Made by a program: the position numbers and the translations under genes. The notes under the pieces are model-generated. The model made no database searches. It was given only the letters and a program-made list of their open reading frames with translations, and was not told the DNA's origin. Positions 1 to 5,036 of a stretch of 5,036 nucleotides of DNA are shown piece by piece. Position 1 is the stretch's first letter. Every line of letters starts with the position of its first letter. Source of the stretch: Verrucomicrobiia bacterium (GTDB taxonomy: Bacteria; Verrucomicrobiota; Verrucomicrobiia; Opitutales; Opitutaceae); assembly GCA_030424825.1 (NCBI GenBank), contig JAUHWE010000409.1, positions 1 through 5,036 on the forward strand. The letters are read 5' to 3'.

Positions 1-417
1 GCTGGCCACCTTCGTTTTCGCCGGGGCAATATCAAGCGCATCCACGACAACCAGAGAGCCATCGCTGGCCCGCTCGAACAAGGCCCGATTAAAGGCGAGC
101 TGGCGCACCTTCTTGTTGATTTTCTTAGAGTAGTCGCGTGGTTTCGGGCCGAACACCACGCCACCACCAACCCAGATGGGGGAGCGATTACTACCTGCCC
201 GGGCGCGACCCGTTCCTTTTTGACGCCATGGCTTTTTACCACCACCACGCACTTCGCCACGCGTTTTTGTATTAGCGCTTCCTTGGCGAATATTAGCCGC
301 CTGAGCAACTACTACTTCCTTAACCGCTTGAAGACCTTTTCCGTCTTCGAATACGGGGATGTCAAAATCACCCTCTCCATTCGCGGAACCGTCGTTGTTA
401 AATAGTTTCAACTTCAT
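1..417 (-). CDS. rplD: 50S ribosomal protein uL4 (L4), 3' end cut by window edge
   Basis: Primary rRNA-binding protein of the large subunit; it assembles early on 23S rRNA and its long loop lines the peptide exit tunnel. The 139 codons present translate without a stop and run off the left edge; full-length L4 is about 205 residues, so roughly the last third is missing. The diagnostic tunnel loop lies at about residues 44-95, with TRGEVRGGGKKPWRQKGTG (52-70), RARAG, RSPIWVGGG and FGPKPRDY. Lys67 aligns with E. coli Lys63, a known macrolide-resistance position, and is the ordinary residue. The start is the ATG at 415-417, 21 nt after rplC and behind the only clear Shine-Dalgarno sequence in the operon. 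In E. coli L4 also represses its own operon; whether it does so here cannot be seen. Identification is very secure. Confidence 0.97.
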   Translation of the reverse strand, partial: MKLKLFNNDGSANGEGDFDIPVFEDGKGLQAVKEVVVAQAANIRQGSANTKTRGEVRGGGKKPWRQKGTGRARAGSNRSPIWVGGGVVFGPKPRDYSKKINKKVRQLAFNRALFERASDGSLVVVDALDIAPAKTKVAS

Positions 418-427
418 GATCAATCAG

Positions 428-435
428 TCCTTCCC
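428..435 (-). promoter_or_regulatory. Shine-Dalgarno sequence of rplD
   Basis: Read on the minus strand this is GGGAAGGA, ending 10 nt before the rplD ATG. It is the only strong purine-rich ribosome binding site among the six operon genes, and it supports the chosen rplD start. Confidence 0.75.
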
Positions 436-438
436 GCG

Positions 439-1068
439 TTATTTACCTTTGATCGCACTGCGAACGAGAATCGTGTCGCCATTGGCTCCAGGAATGCCGC
501 CCTTTACGAGAATGAGGTTCTTTTCTGCATCGATCTTCATGATCTTCAGATTTTGAACCGTACGCTGCCTGCCGCCCATGCGACCCGGCATCTTTTGGTT
601 TTTGAATACGTGACCTGGCCATTGGCACAGACCAATCGAACCGATACGGCGATGGAACATCGAACCGTGAGACGCCGGGCCACCCTTGACGTTGAAACGC
701 TTCATTACCCCTTGAAAGCCACGACCTTTGGTGACTCCGATAATGTCGATCTTCTGGCCTTCCTCGAATTTCGTTACATCGAGAACGTCACCTGAATTGT
801 ATTCAGGAGCCCCGTCGCAACGGACTTCCCGAATGGTTCTTGGCGTGGCAACGCCGTTTTTCTTAGCATGATTTAGCTCTGCCTTGCTGGCCCGCTTTTC
901 CTTCTTGGTTTCGTAGCCGATCTGAATGGCGTTGTATCCATCCGTATCCGCTGTCTTCACCTGAAGAACGGGGCAAGGGCCTGCCTGAATCACTGTGACG
1001 GGAACTTGGACCGTTCCGTCGTACAGTTGAGTCATGCCCAATTTTTTGCCTAAGAGTGTATAGTTCAT
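439..1068 (-). CDS. rplC: 50S ribosomal protein uL3 (L3)
   Basis: Early-assembly 23S rRNA-binding protein whose central extension reaches towards the peptidyl transferase centre. The 209 residues match the bacterial family length (E. coli also 209). The N-terminal LLGKKLGMTQLY (5-16) and VPVTVIQAGPC (22-32) are typical. The signature region runs from GVTKGRGFQGVMKRF (111-125) through GGPASHG (129-135) and HRRIGSIG (139-146) to KMPGRMGG (159-166), then QNLKI and LVKGGIPG. Gln149 aligns with E. coli Gln150, the residue methylated by PrmB, so the target is kept; the enzyme itself is not in view. No in-frame start lies between the ATG and the upstream stop, so the start is firm, yet no Shine-Dalgarno precedes it (the leader is CCACCTACCTCTTAGAAAT). 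A 93-nt gap separates it from rpsJ, the longest inside the operon. Confidence 0.97.
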   Translation of the reverse strand: MNYTLLGKKLGMTQLYDGTVQVPVTVIQAGPCPVLQVKTADTDGYNAIQIGYETKKEKRASKAELNHAKKNGVATPRTIREVRCDGAPEYNSGDVLDVTKFEEGQKIDIIGVTKGRGFQGVMKRFNVKGGPASHGSMFHRRIGSIGLCQWPGHVFKNQKMPGRMGGRQRTVQNLKIMKIDAEKNLILVKGGIPGANGDTILVRSAIKGK

Positions 1069-1101
1069 ATTTCTAAGAGGTAGGTGGAGCGTCGGCTTCG
1101 T

Positions 1102-1129
1102 TTTCTAGACCCACGTTAGCGCCGGTAAA
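1102..1129 (-). promoter_or_regulatory. possible weak internal promoter before rplC
   Basis: On the minus strand TTTACC (1124-1129) and TAGAAA (1102-1107) are 16 nt apart. Each matches the sigma-70 consensus at four of six positions. It lies in the unusually long rpsJ-rplC gap, where a separate start of the S10-type genes would make sense. Matches of this quality arise often by chance, so this is only a candidate. Confidence 0.15.
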
Positions 1130-1137
1130 TACCAGCG
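1120..1137 (-). promoter_or_regulatory. hairpin in rpsJ-rplC intergenic gap
   Basis: The minus-strand RNA reads CGCTGGT-ATTT-ACCGGCG: a seven-pair stem (six Watson-Crick, one G-U) closed by a four-base loop. No U-run follows it, so it does not look like an intrinsic terminator. It could be an mRNA-stabilising or attenuation element, or part of a leader for rplC. The stem is visible; the role is inferred. Confidence 0.35.
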
Positions 1138-1161
1138 AAAGTGTGATGGAGTTGTGCGCGT

Positions 1162-1470
1162 TTAAACGTTAATGGTAATATCCACTCCAGATGGAAGATT
1201 TAGTTTTTTGAGTTCGTCGACCGTTTGAGCGGTTGGCTCGATAATGTCCAACAAGCGCTTGTGCGTACGGATTTCGAACTGCTCCATGGATTTCTTATCA
1301 ACGTGAGGAGACTTGTTCACGGTGACCTTTTCGATACGTGTCGGCAACGGTACAGGACCGGAAACACGAGCGCCCGAGCGCTTGGCGGTATCTACAATCT
1401 CGGATGCAGACTGATCGATCACTCGATAGTCGAACCCTTGAAGTCTGATGCGTATTTTTTGTCCAGTCAT
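1162..1470 (-). CDS. rpsJ: 30S ribosomal protein uS10 (S10, NusE)
   Basis: Small-subunit head protein that also, as NusE, partners NusB and links transcribing RNA polymerase to ribosomes or antitermination complexes. The 102 residues fit the family (about 102-105). It opens with [15 protein letters not shown] (5-19), carries the signature [12 protein letters not shown] (33-44) and the long-loop motif [19 protein letters not shown] (54-72), and ends [11 protein letters not shown]. The start is the ATG at 1468-1470; the 30 nt before it, shared with the end of fusA, contain no Shine-Dalgarno (CTTTAATTATCCGAAATTTC directly before the ATG). It follows fusA directly with no tuf between, so it bridges the str and S10 gene sets. 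In E. coli an L4-responsive leader of well over 100 nt precedes rpsJ; there is no room for it here unless it overlaps fusA. Confidence 0.97.
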   Translation of the reverse strand: MTGQKIRIRLQGFDYRVIDQSASEIVDTAKRSGARVSGPVPLPTRIEKVTVNKSPHVDKKSMEQFEIRTHKRLLDIIEPTAQTVDELKKLNLPSGVDITINV

Positions 1471-1500
1471 GAAATTTCGGATAATTAAAGTGTTACTTGC

Positions 1501-3645
1501 CTATCTGGATAGGTCTTCGGTGAGTCTAGCGAGCACATTCGACGGTACTTGCTCAAAATGGGAGGTTTCCATGGAGTAGCTGGCACGCCCTTTCGAAAGT
1601 GAACGTACATCCGTAGCGTAGCCAAACATGGTTTCGAGCGGAACTGCGGCACTAACGATCGCCAAATCGTTCTTCGAATCCACGTTATGAATATGTCCGC
1701 GACGACGGTTTAGATCGCCGATAACATCGCCTTGATATTCCTCGGGAGTCGTAACCTCAACCTTCATTATCGGTTCGAGGAGAATCGGATCCGCAATCTT
1801 CATTGCCTCTTTGAACGCGAAGATTCCCGCCATTTTAAAAGCCATTTCCGAAGAATCCACTTCGTGGAAAGATCCATCGACGATGCGGGCCTTCCAGTCG
1901 ACAACAGGGTATCCCGCCACCACGCCGTTGTTGGCCGCTTCTTTGATTCCGTCCTCGGTTGGCTTGATGAACTCTCTTGGAATAACACCACCAACGATTT
2001 CGTTAACGACTTCAAATCCTTTCCCAGTCTCCTGAGGTTCGAGCTTGATAACCACGTGACCGTACTGGCCCCGCCCTCCGGATTGCCGAATGAATTTCCC
2101 TTCGCCCTCCGCCGATTTCGAAATAGTCTCGCGATAAGCGATTTGCGGCTTCCCAGACTGAGCCTTGACTTTGAATTCTCGGAAAAGCCGATCCCGAATG
2201 ATCTCCAAGTGGAGTTCACCCATTCCAGAGATAATGGTTTGGCCCGTTTCCTGATCTGTCTTTACGATGAATGTCGGATCTTCTTCTGCCAATCTTCCCA
2301 ATCCGACCGAAAGCTTTTCCTGGTCCGCCGAAGTTGCAGGTTCAATAGTCATTGATATGACCGGCTCTGGAAAGGATGGCGGCTCGAGCGCGACATCAAA
2401 GTTCTTCGATGTAAACGTATCGCCAGTCCATACATTCTTTAAGCCAATCGCGGCGCAAATATCTCCCGAACGAACACTCTCTACGTCATCGCGACTGTCC
2501 GCCTTCATGATCAGAAGCCGACTGACCCGTTCTGACTTTCGGGTACGGGGATTGTAAAGAACGTCTCCTTTTTTGATCGTCCCGCTGTAGACTCGAATGA
2601 AAACGAGTTTGCCGACGTAGGGATCGCTCCAAAGCTTGAATGCCAAAGCCGCTGCACGACCATTGTCGTCGGGTTCGATTGAAACTAGACTTTCTTTGCT
2701 ATCGTGACCTTTGACCGGAGGCATGTCTAACGGGCTCGGCAGGTAACTCACCACCGCATCCAACATGCTTTGCACTCCTTTGTTCTTAAACGCAGAACCG
2801 GGAATGACTCCCACAAAATTCAATGACAAGGTCGCTTTGCGAATCGCTAAACTAAGCTCGTACTCGTCGATCTCTTCCCCGTTAAGGTATTTTTCCGCCA
2901 GTGTGTCATCGTAGTCGGCAACGGCCTCGACTAAAGACTCTCTCAGCTCCGCGGCTTCGCGGGCCATGTCTCCGGGGATCTCGCACTCGATCACATTGAC
3001 ACCCATGGCGTCAGTCTCGTCGAATCGAAATGCTTTCTGGCGCACCAGATCGATCAACCCAGAAAAATGCTCTTCCGATCCAATATTGAGGAAAAGAGGG
3101 TGAGCATTCGCTTTCAGCTTGGACCGCATGTCCTCGATCGCTCCGAGGAAATTTGCGCCGGTACGGTCCATTTTGTTCACAAACGCTATGCGTGGCACAT
3201 CATACTTGTCCGCTTGCCGCCAGACCGTTTCCGATTGGGGCTGCACTCCAGCTACCGCGCAAAACACAGCGACGGCTCCATCGAGCACACGTAGCGAACG
3301 TTCAACTTCGGCCGTAAAATCCACGTGGCCGGGAGTATCGATGATGTTTATCTGGTGGTTGATTCCCGTGAAAGGACCTGATCGGCCTTTCCAATTACAA
3401 GAAATCGCCGCAGACGTAATGGTGATACCCCGCTCGCGTTCCTGTTCCATAAAGTCTGTGACTGCATTGCCGTCGTGGACTTCACCGATTTTGTGAACGA
3501 CTCCTGTATAATAGAGTATACGCTCGGTGGTTGTCGTCTTCCCCGCATCGATGTGCGCCGCAATACCTATATTGCGTGTCCACTCCATTGGCACTGGACG
3601 TCCAGAGCCATTTTTCGTGGAGATATCTGAGGGAGCTTCAACCAT
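1501..3645 (-). CDS. fusA: translation elongation factor G (EF-G)
   Basis: Cytoplasmic GTPase that drives translocation of tRNA and mRNA and, with RRF, ribosome recycling. The 714 residues are slightly longer than the usual ~700. G motifs are intact: P-loop AHIDAGKT (30-37), switch [12 protein letters not shown] (70-80), DTPGH (103-107, with the catalytic His107), NKMD (157-160) and GSAF (283-286). Domain II starts near 330, domain III carries [10 protein letters not shown] (472-481), domain IV has SGGRGQYGH (522-530) and the tip loop FHEVDSSE (593-600, His594 matching the functionally important E. coli histidine), and domain V ends near [11 protein letters not shown] (691-701). All signs point to the canonical housekeeping factor, not a recycling-only or antibiotic-protection paralogue. 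The ATG at 3643-3645 gives about 13 residues more than E. coli before RNIGI; an in-frame ATG at residue 20 is possible but would leave an unusually short N-terminus. A 30-nt, almost all-pyrimidine gap separates it from rpsG. Confidence 0.98.
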   Translation of the reverse strand: MVEAPSDISTKNGSGRPVPMEWTRNIGIAAHIDAGKTTTTERILYYTGVVHKIGEVHDGNAVTDFMEQERERGITITSAAISCNWKGRSGPFTGINHQINIIDTPGHVDFTAEVERSLRVLDGAVAVFCAVAGVQPQSETVWRQADKYDVPRIAFVNKMDRTGANFLGAIEDMRSKLKANAHPLFLNIGSEEHFSGLIDLVRQKAFRFDETDAMGVNVIECEIPGDMAREAAELRESLVEAVADYDDTLAEKYLNGEEIDEYELSLAIRKATLSLNFVGVIPGSAFKNKGVQSMLDAVVSYLPSPLDMPPVKGHDSKESLVSIEPDDNGRAAALAFKLWSDPYVGKLVFIRVYSGTIKKGDVLYNPRTRKSERVSRLLIMKADSRDDVESVRSGDICAAIGLKNVWTGDTFTSKNFDVALEPPSFPEPVISMTIEPATSADQEKLSVGLGRLAEEDPTFIVKTDQETGQTIISGMGELHLEIIRDRLFREFKVKAQSGKPQIAYRETISKSAEGEGKFIRQSGGRGQYGHVVIKLEPQETGKGFEVVNEIVGGVIPREFIKPTEDGIKEAANNGVVAGYPVVDWKARIVDGSFHEVDSSEMAFKMAGIFAFKEAMKIADPILLEPIMKVEVTTPEEYQGDVIGDLNRRRGHIHNVDSKNDLAIVSAAVPLETMFGYATDVRSLSKGRASYSMETSHFEQVPSNVLARLTEDLSR

Positions 3646-3675
3646 TTGAAAAAGAACATGAGGGAGAAAAAACGA

Positions 3676-4149
3676 TCACCAGCGTAGGTGGGCGAATGCG
3701 CGGTTTGACTGCGCCATCTTGTGAGTGTCTTCCTTCTTCTTAACCACTCCGCCTGTATTATTATAGGCGTCGATAATTTCATTAGCGAGCGCTTCCTTCA
3801 TCGGAAGGCCCTTCCGCGCGGCGGCAGCGTTAACCATCCATCGCATGGCGAGAGATTCCTGACGCTCAAACGGGATTTCCAAAGGCACTTGGTAAGTCGC
3901 GCCCCCAACGCGGCGGCTCTTCACCTCCAAACGAGGGCGAGCATTTTCCAAAGCTCCCAAAAGCAGATCCACCGGATCCCCCTTTTCAAGCTTTTCGCTT
4001 ACTTTCTCAAACGCTGCATAAACAATGCGTTCGGCCAAAGTCTTTTTGCCGTCACGCATGACGGTATTCACTAGGTGGCCCACCAGAGTACTTCCGTAAC
4101 GGGAATCTGGTTTAGTTAGGCGCTTAACTGCTCTTCTACGACGTGACAT
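3676..4149 (-). CDS. rpsG: 30S ribosomal protein uS7 (S7)
   Basis: Primary binder of the 3' major domain of 16S rRNA; it nucleates assembly of the small-subunit head and contacts tRNA at the exit site. The 157 residues match the common bacterial length (about 156). Visible hallmarks are the basic start [15 protein letters not shown], the signature [20 protein letters not shown] (17-36), [20 protein letters not shown] (68-87), VPLEI and the terminal [14 protein letters not shown]. The start ATG at 4147-4149 comes 19 nt after the rpsL stop, and the gap is AT-rich without a Shine-Dalgarno sequence. In E. coli S7 represses the operon by binding a ~100-nt rpsL-rpsG spacer; a 19-nt spacer cannot hold that structure, so such feedback, if any, must use a different site. 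Confidence 0.97.
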   Translation of the reverse strand: MSRRRRAVKRLTKPDSRYGSTLVGHLVNTVMRDGKKTLAERIVYAAFEKVSEKLEKGDPVDLLLGALENARPRLEVKSRRVGGATYQVPLEIPFERQESLAMRWMVNAAAARKGLPMKEALANEIIDAYNNTGGVVKKKEDTHKMAQSNRAFAHLRW

Positions 4150-4168
4150 TGTCTAATTATTTAAATTC

Positions 4169-4543
4169 TTAGGCCTTGGGACGCTTCACACCGTATTTGG
4201 ACCGGCTGCGACGACGCTTCTCTACGCCCATTGCATCGAGCGTACCGCGAACAATGTGATAACGCACACCCGGAAGGTCCTTTACACGACCCCCACGTAC
4301 GAGAACGATACTGTGCTCCTGAAGACTGTGACCTTCATCAGGAATGTAGGCGATGACTTCGATGCCATTGGTCAAGCGTACTTTTGCCACTTTTCGGATA
4401 GCCGAATTCGGCTTCTTGGGCGTACGCGTCATTACTTGGACACAAACGCCGCGTCTAAACGGATTTGAGTCAAGCGCGGGTGACTTGGACTTGGTCCGGG
4501 CCACCTTGCGGCCTTTTCTGACGAGTTGATTAATTGTTGGCAT
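4169..4543 (-). CDS. rpsL: 30S ribosomal protein uS12 (S12)
   Basis: Decoding-centre protein that monitors codon-anticodon pairing and sets translational accuracy; mutations in it give streptomycin resistance. The 124 residues are the standard length. It begins [12 protein letters not shown], contains [20 protein letters not shown] (41-60), EGHSLQEHS (70-78), [13 protein letters not shown] (84-96) and ends [11 protein letters not shown]. Lys43 and Lys88 (Met counted as 1), the classical resistance positions, are the sensitive-type lysines. Asp89 is the residue methylthiolated by RimO in E. coli and is present; RimO itself is not in view. It is the first gene of the operon, so the operon promoter should lie in the 229-nt region to its right. 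The ATG at 4541-4543 has a pyrimidine-rich leader without Shine-Dalgarno. Confidence 0.97.
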   Translation of the reverse strand: MPTINQLVRKGRKVARTKSKSPALDSNPFRRGVCVQVMTRTPKKPNSAIRKVAKVRLTNGIEVIAYIPDEGHSLQEHSIVLVRGGRVKDLPGVRYHIVRGTLDAMGVEKRRRSRSKYGVKRPKA

Positions 4544-4591
4544 GATGAGAGATTTTGAGAAAAGAGCGTGAAGTTAGCTTAAGCCGTTACC

Positions 4592-4612
4592 TCGGCAAGT
4601 ATTTTCTGCCGA
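4592..4612 (-). promoter_or_regulatory. small hairpin in the presumed rpsL leader
   Basis: TCGGCA and TGCCGA form perfect six-pair arms around a nine-base loop, about 50-70 nt ahead of rpsL. If transcription starts further right, this is a leader RNA stem; it could equally be a protein-binding site in DNA. On neither strand is it followed by a proper U-run (minus strand: GGTAAC; plus strand: only five As), so a terminator is unlikely. Confidence 0.3.
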
Positions 4613-4635
4613 AAAACGAGTAAAAAGCATACCCT

Positions 4636-4648
4636 GCCAAAATTTGGC
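4636..4648. promoter_or_regulatory. palindrome GCCAAA-A-TTTGGC, operator-like
   Basis: A perfect six-base inverted repeat around one central base. It ends two bases before the extended -10 match of the plus-strand gene, covering the -20 to -35 area where regulators often bind. No family of regulator can be named from it. Confidence 0.3.
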
Positions 4649-4649
4649 C

Positions 4650-4658
4650 TGATATACT
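4650..4658 (+). promoter_or_regulatory. extended -10 promoter candidate for the nucleosidase-like gene
   Basis: TGATATACT fits the extended -10 pattern TGnTATAAT at all but one position. No -35 match is found 16-18 nt upstream, which extended -10 promoters can tolerate. Transcription would begin near 4665, giving a leader of about 108 nt before the ATG. Confidence 0.4.
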
Positions 4659-4695
4659 TGGAAATCGGGCGAGCTTCTTGTGAGAAACTCTATGT

Positions 4696-4713
4696 TTTAT
4701 CAGCTACGATAAA
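4696..4713 (+). promoter_or_regulatory. inverted repeat TTTATC-N6-GATAAA
   Basis: Perfect six-base arms separated by AGCTAC. It lies inside the predicted leader of the plus-strand gene. It may be a DNA operator or a weak AU-rich RNA stem. No function is assigned. Confidence 0.25.
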
Positions 4714-4720
4714 TTTGAGA

Positions 4721-4766
4721 GCCTTGCGTTTTGCCGATTCGTCACAATGACATCAAGGCAAAAACG
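4721..4766 (+). promoter_or_regulatory. long imperfect hairpin with an alternative pairing, just before the plus-strand ATG
   Basis: CGTTTTGCC (4727-4735) pairs with GGCAAAAACG (4757-4766, one extra A bulged). Inside it GAT (4736-4738) pairs with ATC (4752-4754), and GTCA (4741-4744) with TGAC (4748-4751) around a CAA loop. That makes 16 pairs interrupted only by short bulges. A second, mutually exclusive pairing is GCCTTG (4721-4726) with CAAGGC (4754-4759). The only Shine-Dalgarno-like bases near the start, AAGG (4756-4758 with the preceding A), sit in the shared 3' arm. The hairpin ends six bases before the ATG. The layout suits translational control or an operator; function is inferred. 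Confidence 0.4.
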
Positions 4767-4772
4767 AACAAT

Positions 4773-5036
4773 ATGATACAATTCGTTATCGCGCTCCACT
4801 GTGAAGCCAAACCGATCATCCAGCATTACCGCATGAAACTGTGCGGGAGGCACGGTCGAGCCCAGTATTTCCAGGGTGAACGCACTCGATTAGCGGTAAC
4901 GGGCGTCGGTTCACTATCCAGCGCGATCGCGACTACCGCAATGGGAGAACGATTCCAGTCGACCGACTCCCTTTGGCTCAATATCGGCATTTGCGGCGCA
5001 GCAGACGCTTCAATCGGAGACACTTTCCTAGGAAAC
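4773..5036 (+). CDS. nucleoside phosphorylase/nucleosidase-superfamily protein, N-terminal part (cut by window edge)
   Basis: Eighty-eight codons are open from the ATG at 4773-4775 to the right edge. The order of motifs is that of the phosphorylase-type fold shared by purine/uridine phosphorylases, MTA/SAH nucleosidase and futalosine hydrolase: a first strand with an acidic residue, FVIALHCEAKPII (4-16, Glu11); VTGVGSLSSAIAT (42-54), which resembles the family's G-x-G-x-x-x-A-A segment; and LNIGICGAAD followed by IGD (69-83). Such enzymes cleave or phosphorolyse N-glycosidic bonds in nucleosides; the substrate cannot be told because the C-terminal specificity region is outside the window. No signal peptide is visible, so it is probably cytoplasmic. 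The next in-frame start upstream is a TTG at 4731, inside a hairpin and less likely, since the first strand already begins at the ATG. It is read away from rpsL and is not part of the ribosomal operon. Confidence 0.78.
   Translation, partial: MIQFVIALHCEAKPIIQHYRMKLCGRHGRAQYFQGERTRLAVTGVGSLSSAIATTAMGERFQSTDSLWLNIGICGAADASIGDTFLGN

Larger units (their letters stand above)
4544..4772. other. divergent intergenic region between rpsL and the nucleosidase-like gene
   Basis: These 229 nt separate two genes read away from each other and should hold the promoters of both. No open frame of convincing length is present. I see four inverted repeats and one good extended -10 match for the plus strand. 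For the rpsL side only poor sigma-70 matches exist (for example TATGCT, read on the minus strand at 4626-4631, without a -35), so the start of the ribosomal operon transcript cannot be placed. Confidence 0.7.

Noticed and set aside
1732..2355. Long open frame of 207 codons on the plus strand, opposite fusA
   Set aside because: It lies wholly antisense to an intact, strongly conserved EF-G gene, has no recognisable domain and is explained by codon bias of the real gene.
3119..3496. Plus-strand frame of 125 codons opposite the EF-G GTPase domain
   Set aside because: Shadow of conserved EF-G coding sequence; the translation is low in family-like features.
3507..3512. Perfect TATAAT on the plus strand inside fusA, possible antisense promoter
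   Set aside because: It is the reverse complement of the codons for the conserved Tyr-Tyr-Thr of EF-G, and no -35 match lies at proper spacing.
3586..3588. Alternative fusA start at the in-frame ATG of residue 20
   Set aside because: It would leave only four residues before RNIGI, shorter than usual for EF-G, and has no better ribosome binding site.
4577..4584. Eight-base palindrome GCTTAAGC before rpsL
   Set aside because: Short, common by chance, and not aligned with any promoter element.
4826..5023. Minus-strand frame of 65 codons at the right edge
   Set aside because: Antisense to the nucleosidase-like gene, which has clear family motifs; no ribosome binding site or domain.

Overview
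The window reads as a bacterial translation-gene cluster on the minus strand (six genes) with one divergent gene on the plus strand at the right edge. In transcription order, right to left, the cluster is rpsL (uS12), rpsG (uS7), fusA (EF-G), rpsJ (uS10), rplC (uL3) and rplD (uL4, cut by the left edge). It is a str operon joined directly to the head of the S10 operon. All six frames are intact and the proteins have their family's usual lengths, so these are ordinary working housekeeping genes. There is no tuf gene between fusA and rpsJ, where many bacteria carry one. Chlamydiae also lack tuf at this place. That, with the style of the proteins and the moderate base composition, suggests the Planctomycetota/Verrucomicrobiota/Chlamydiota group, most likely Verrucomicrobiota of the Opitutae type. 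This is an inference from memory of the families, not a search result.

Layout: rplD (1-417, partial), a 21-nt gap with a clear Shine-Dalgarno sequence, rplC (439-1068), a 93-nt gap with a strong small hairpin, rpsJ (1162-1470), a 30-nt gap, fusA (1501-3645), a 30-nt pyrimidine-rich gap, rpsG (3676-4149), a 19-nt gap, rpsL (4169-4543), a 229-nt divergent intergenic region (4544-4772), and the first 88 codons of a nucleoside phosphorylase/nucleosidase-superfamily gene (4773 to the right edge, plus strand).

Together the operon supplies the decoding centre of the small subunit (uS12), the 3' major and head domain (uS7, uS10), the translocase (EF-G) and two early-assembly large-subunit proteins (uL3, uL4). 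uS10 also serves as NusE in transcription antitermination. Five of the six operon genes show no Shine-Dalgarno sequence; only rplD has one. The gaps where the E. coli feedback sites would sit (uS7 site between rpsL and rpsG, uL4 leader before rpsJ) are too short for those elements, while the rpsJ-rplC gap is unexpectedly long and structured.

The least ordinary part is the divergent intergenic region. It holds an extended -10 promoter match facing the plus-strand gene, a palindrome beside it, a second inverted repeat, and a long imperfect hairpin with an alternative pairing just before the start codon. These are visible in the sequence, but any regulatory role is a hypothesis. I see no mobile element, CRISPR array, tRNA or rRNA, and no clearly new system.
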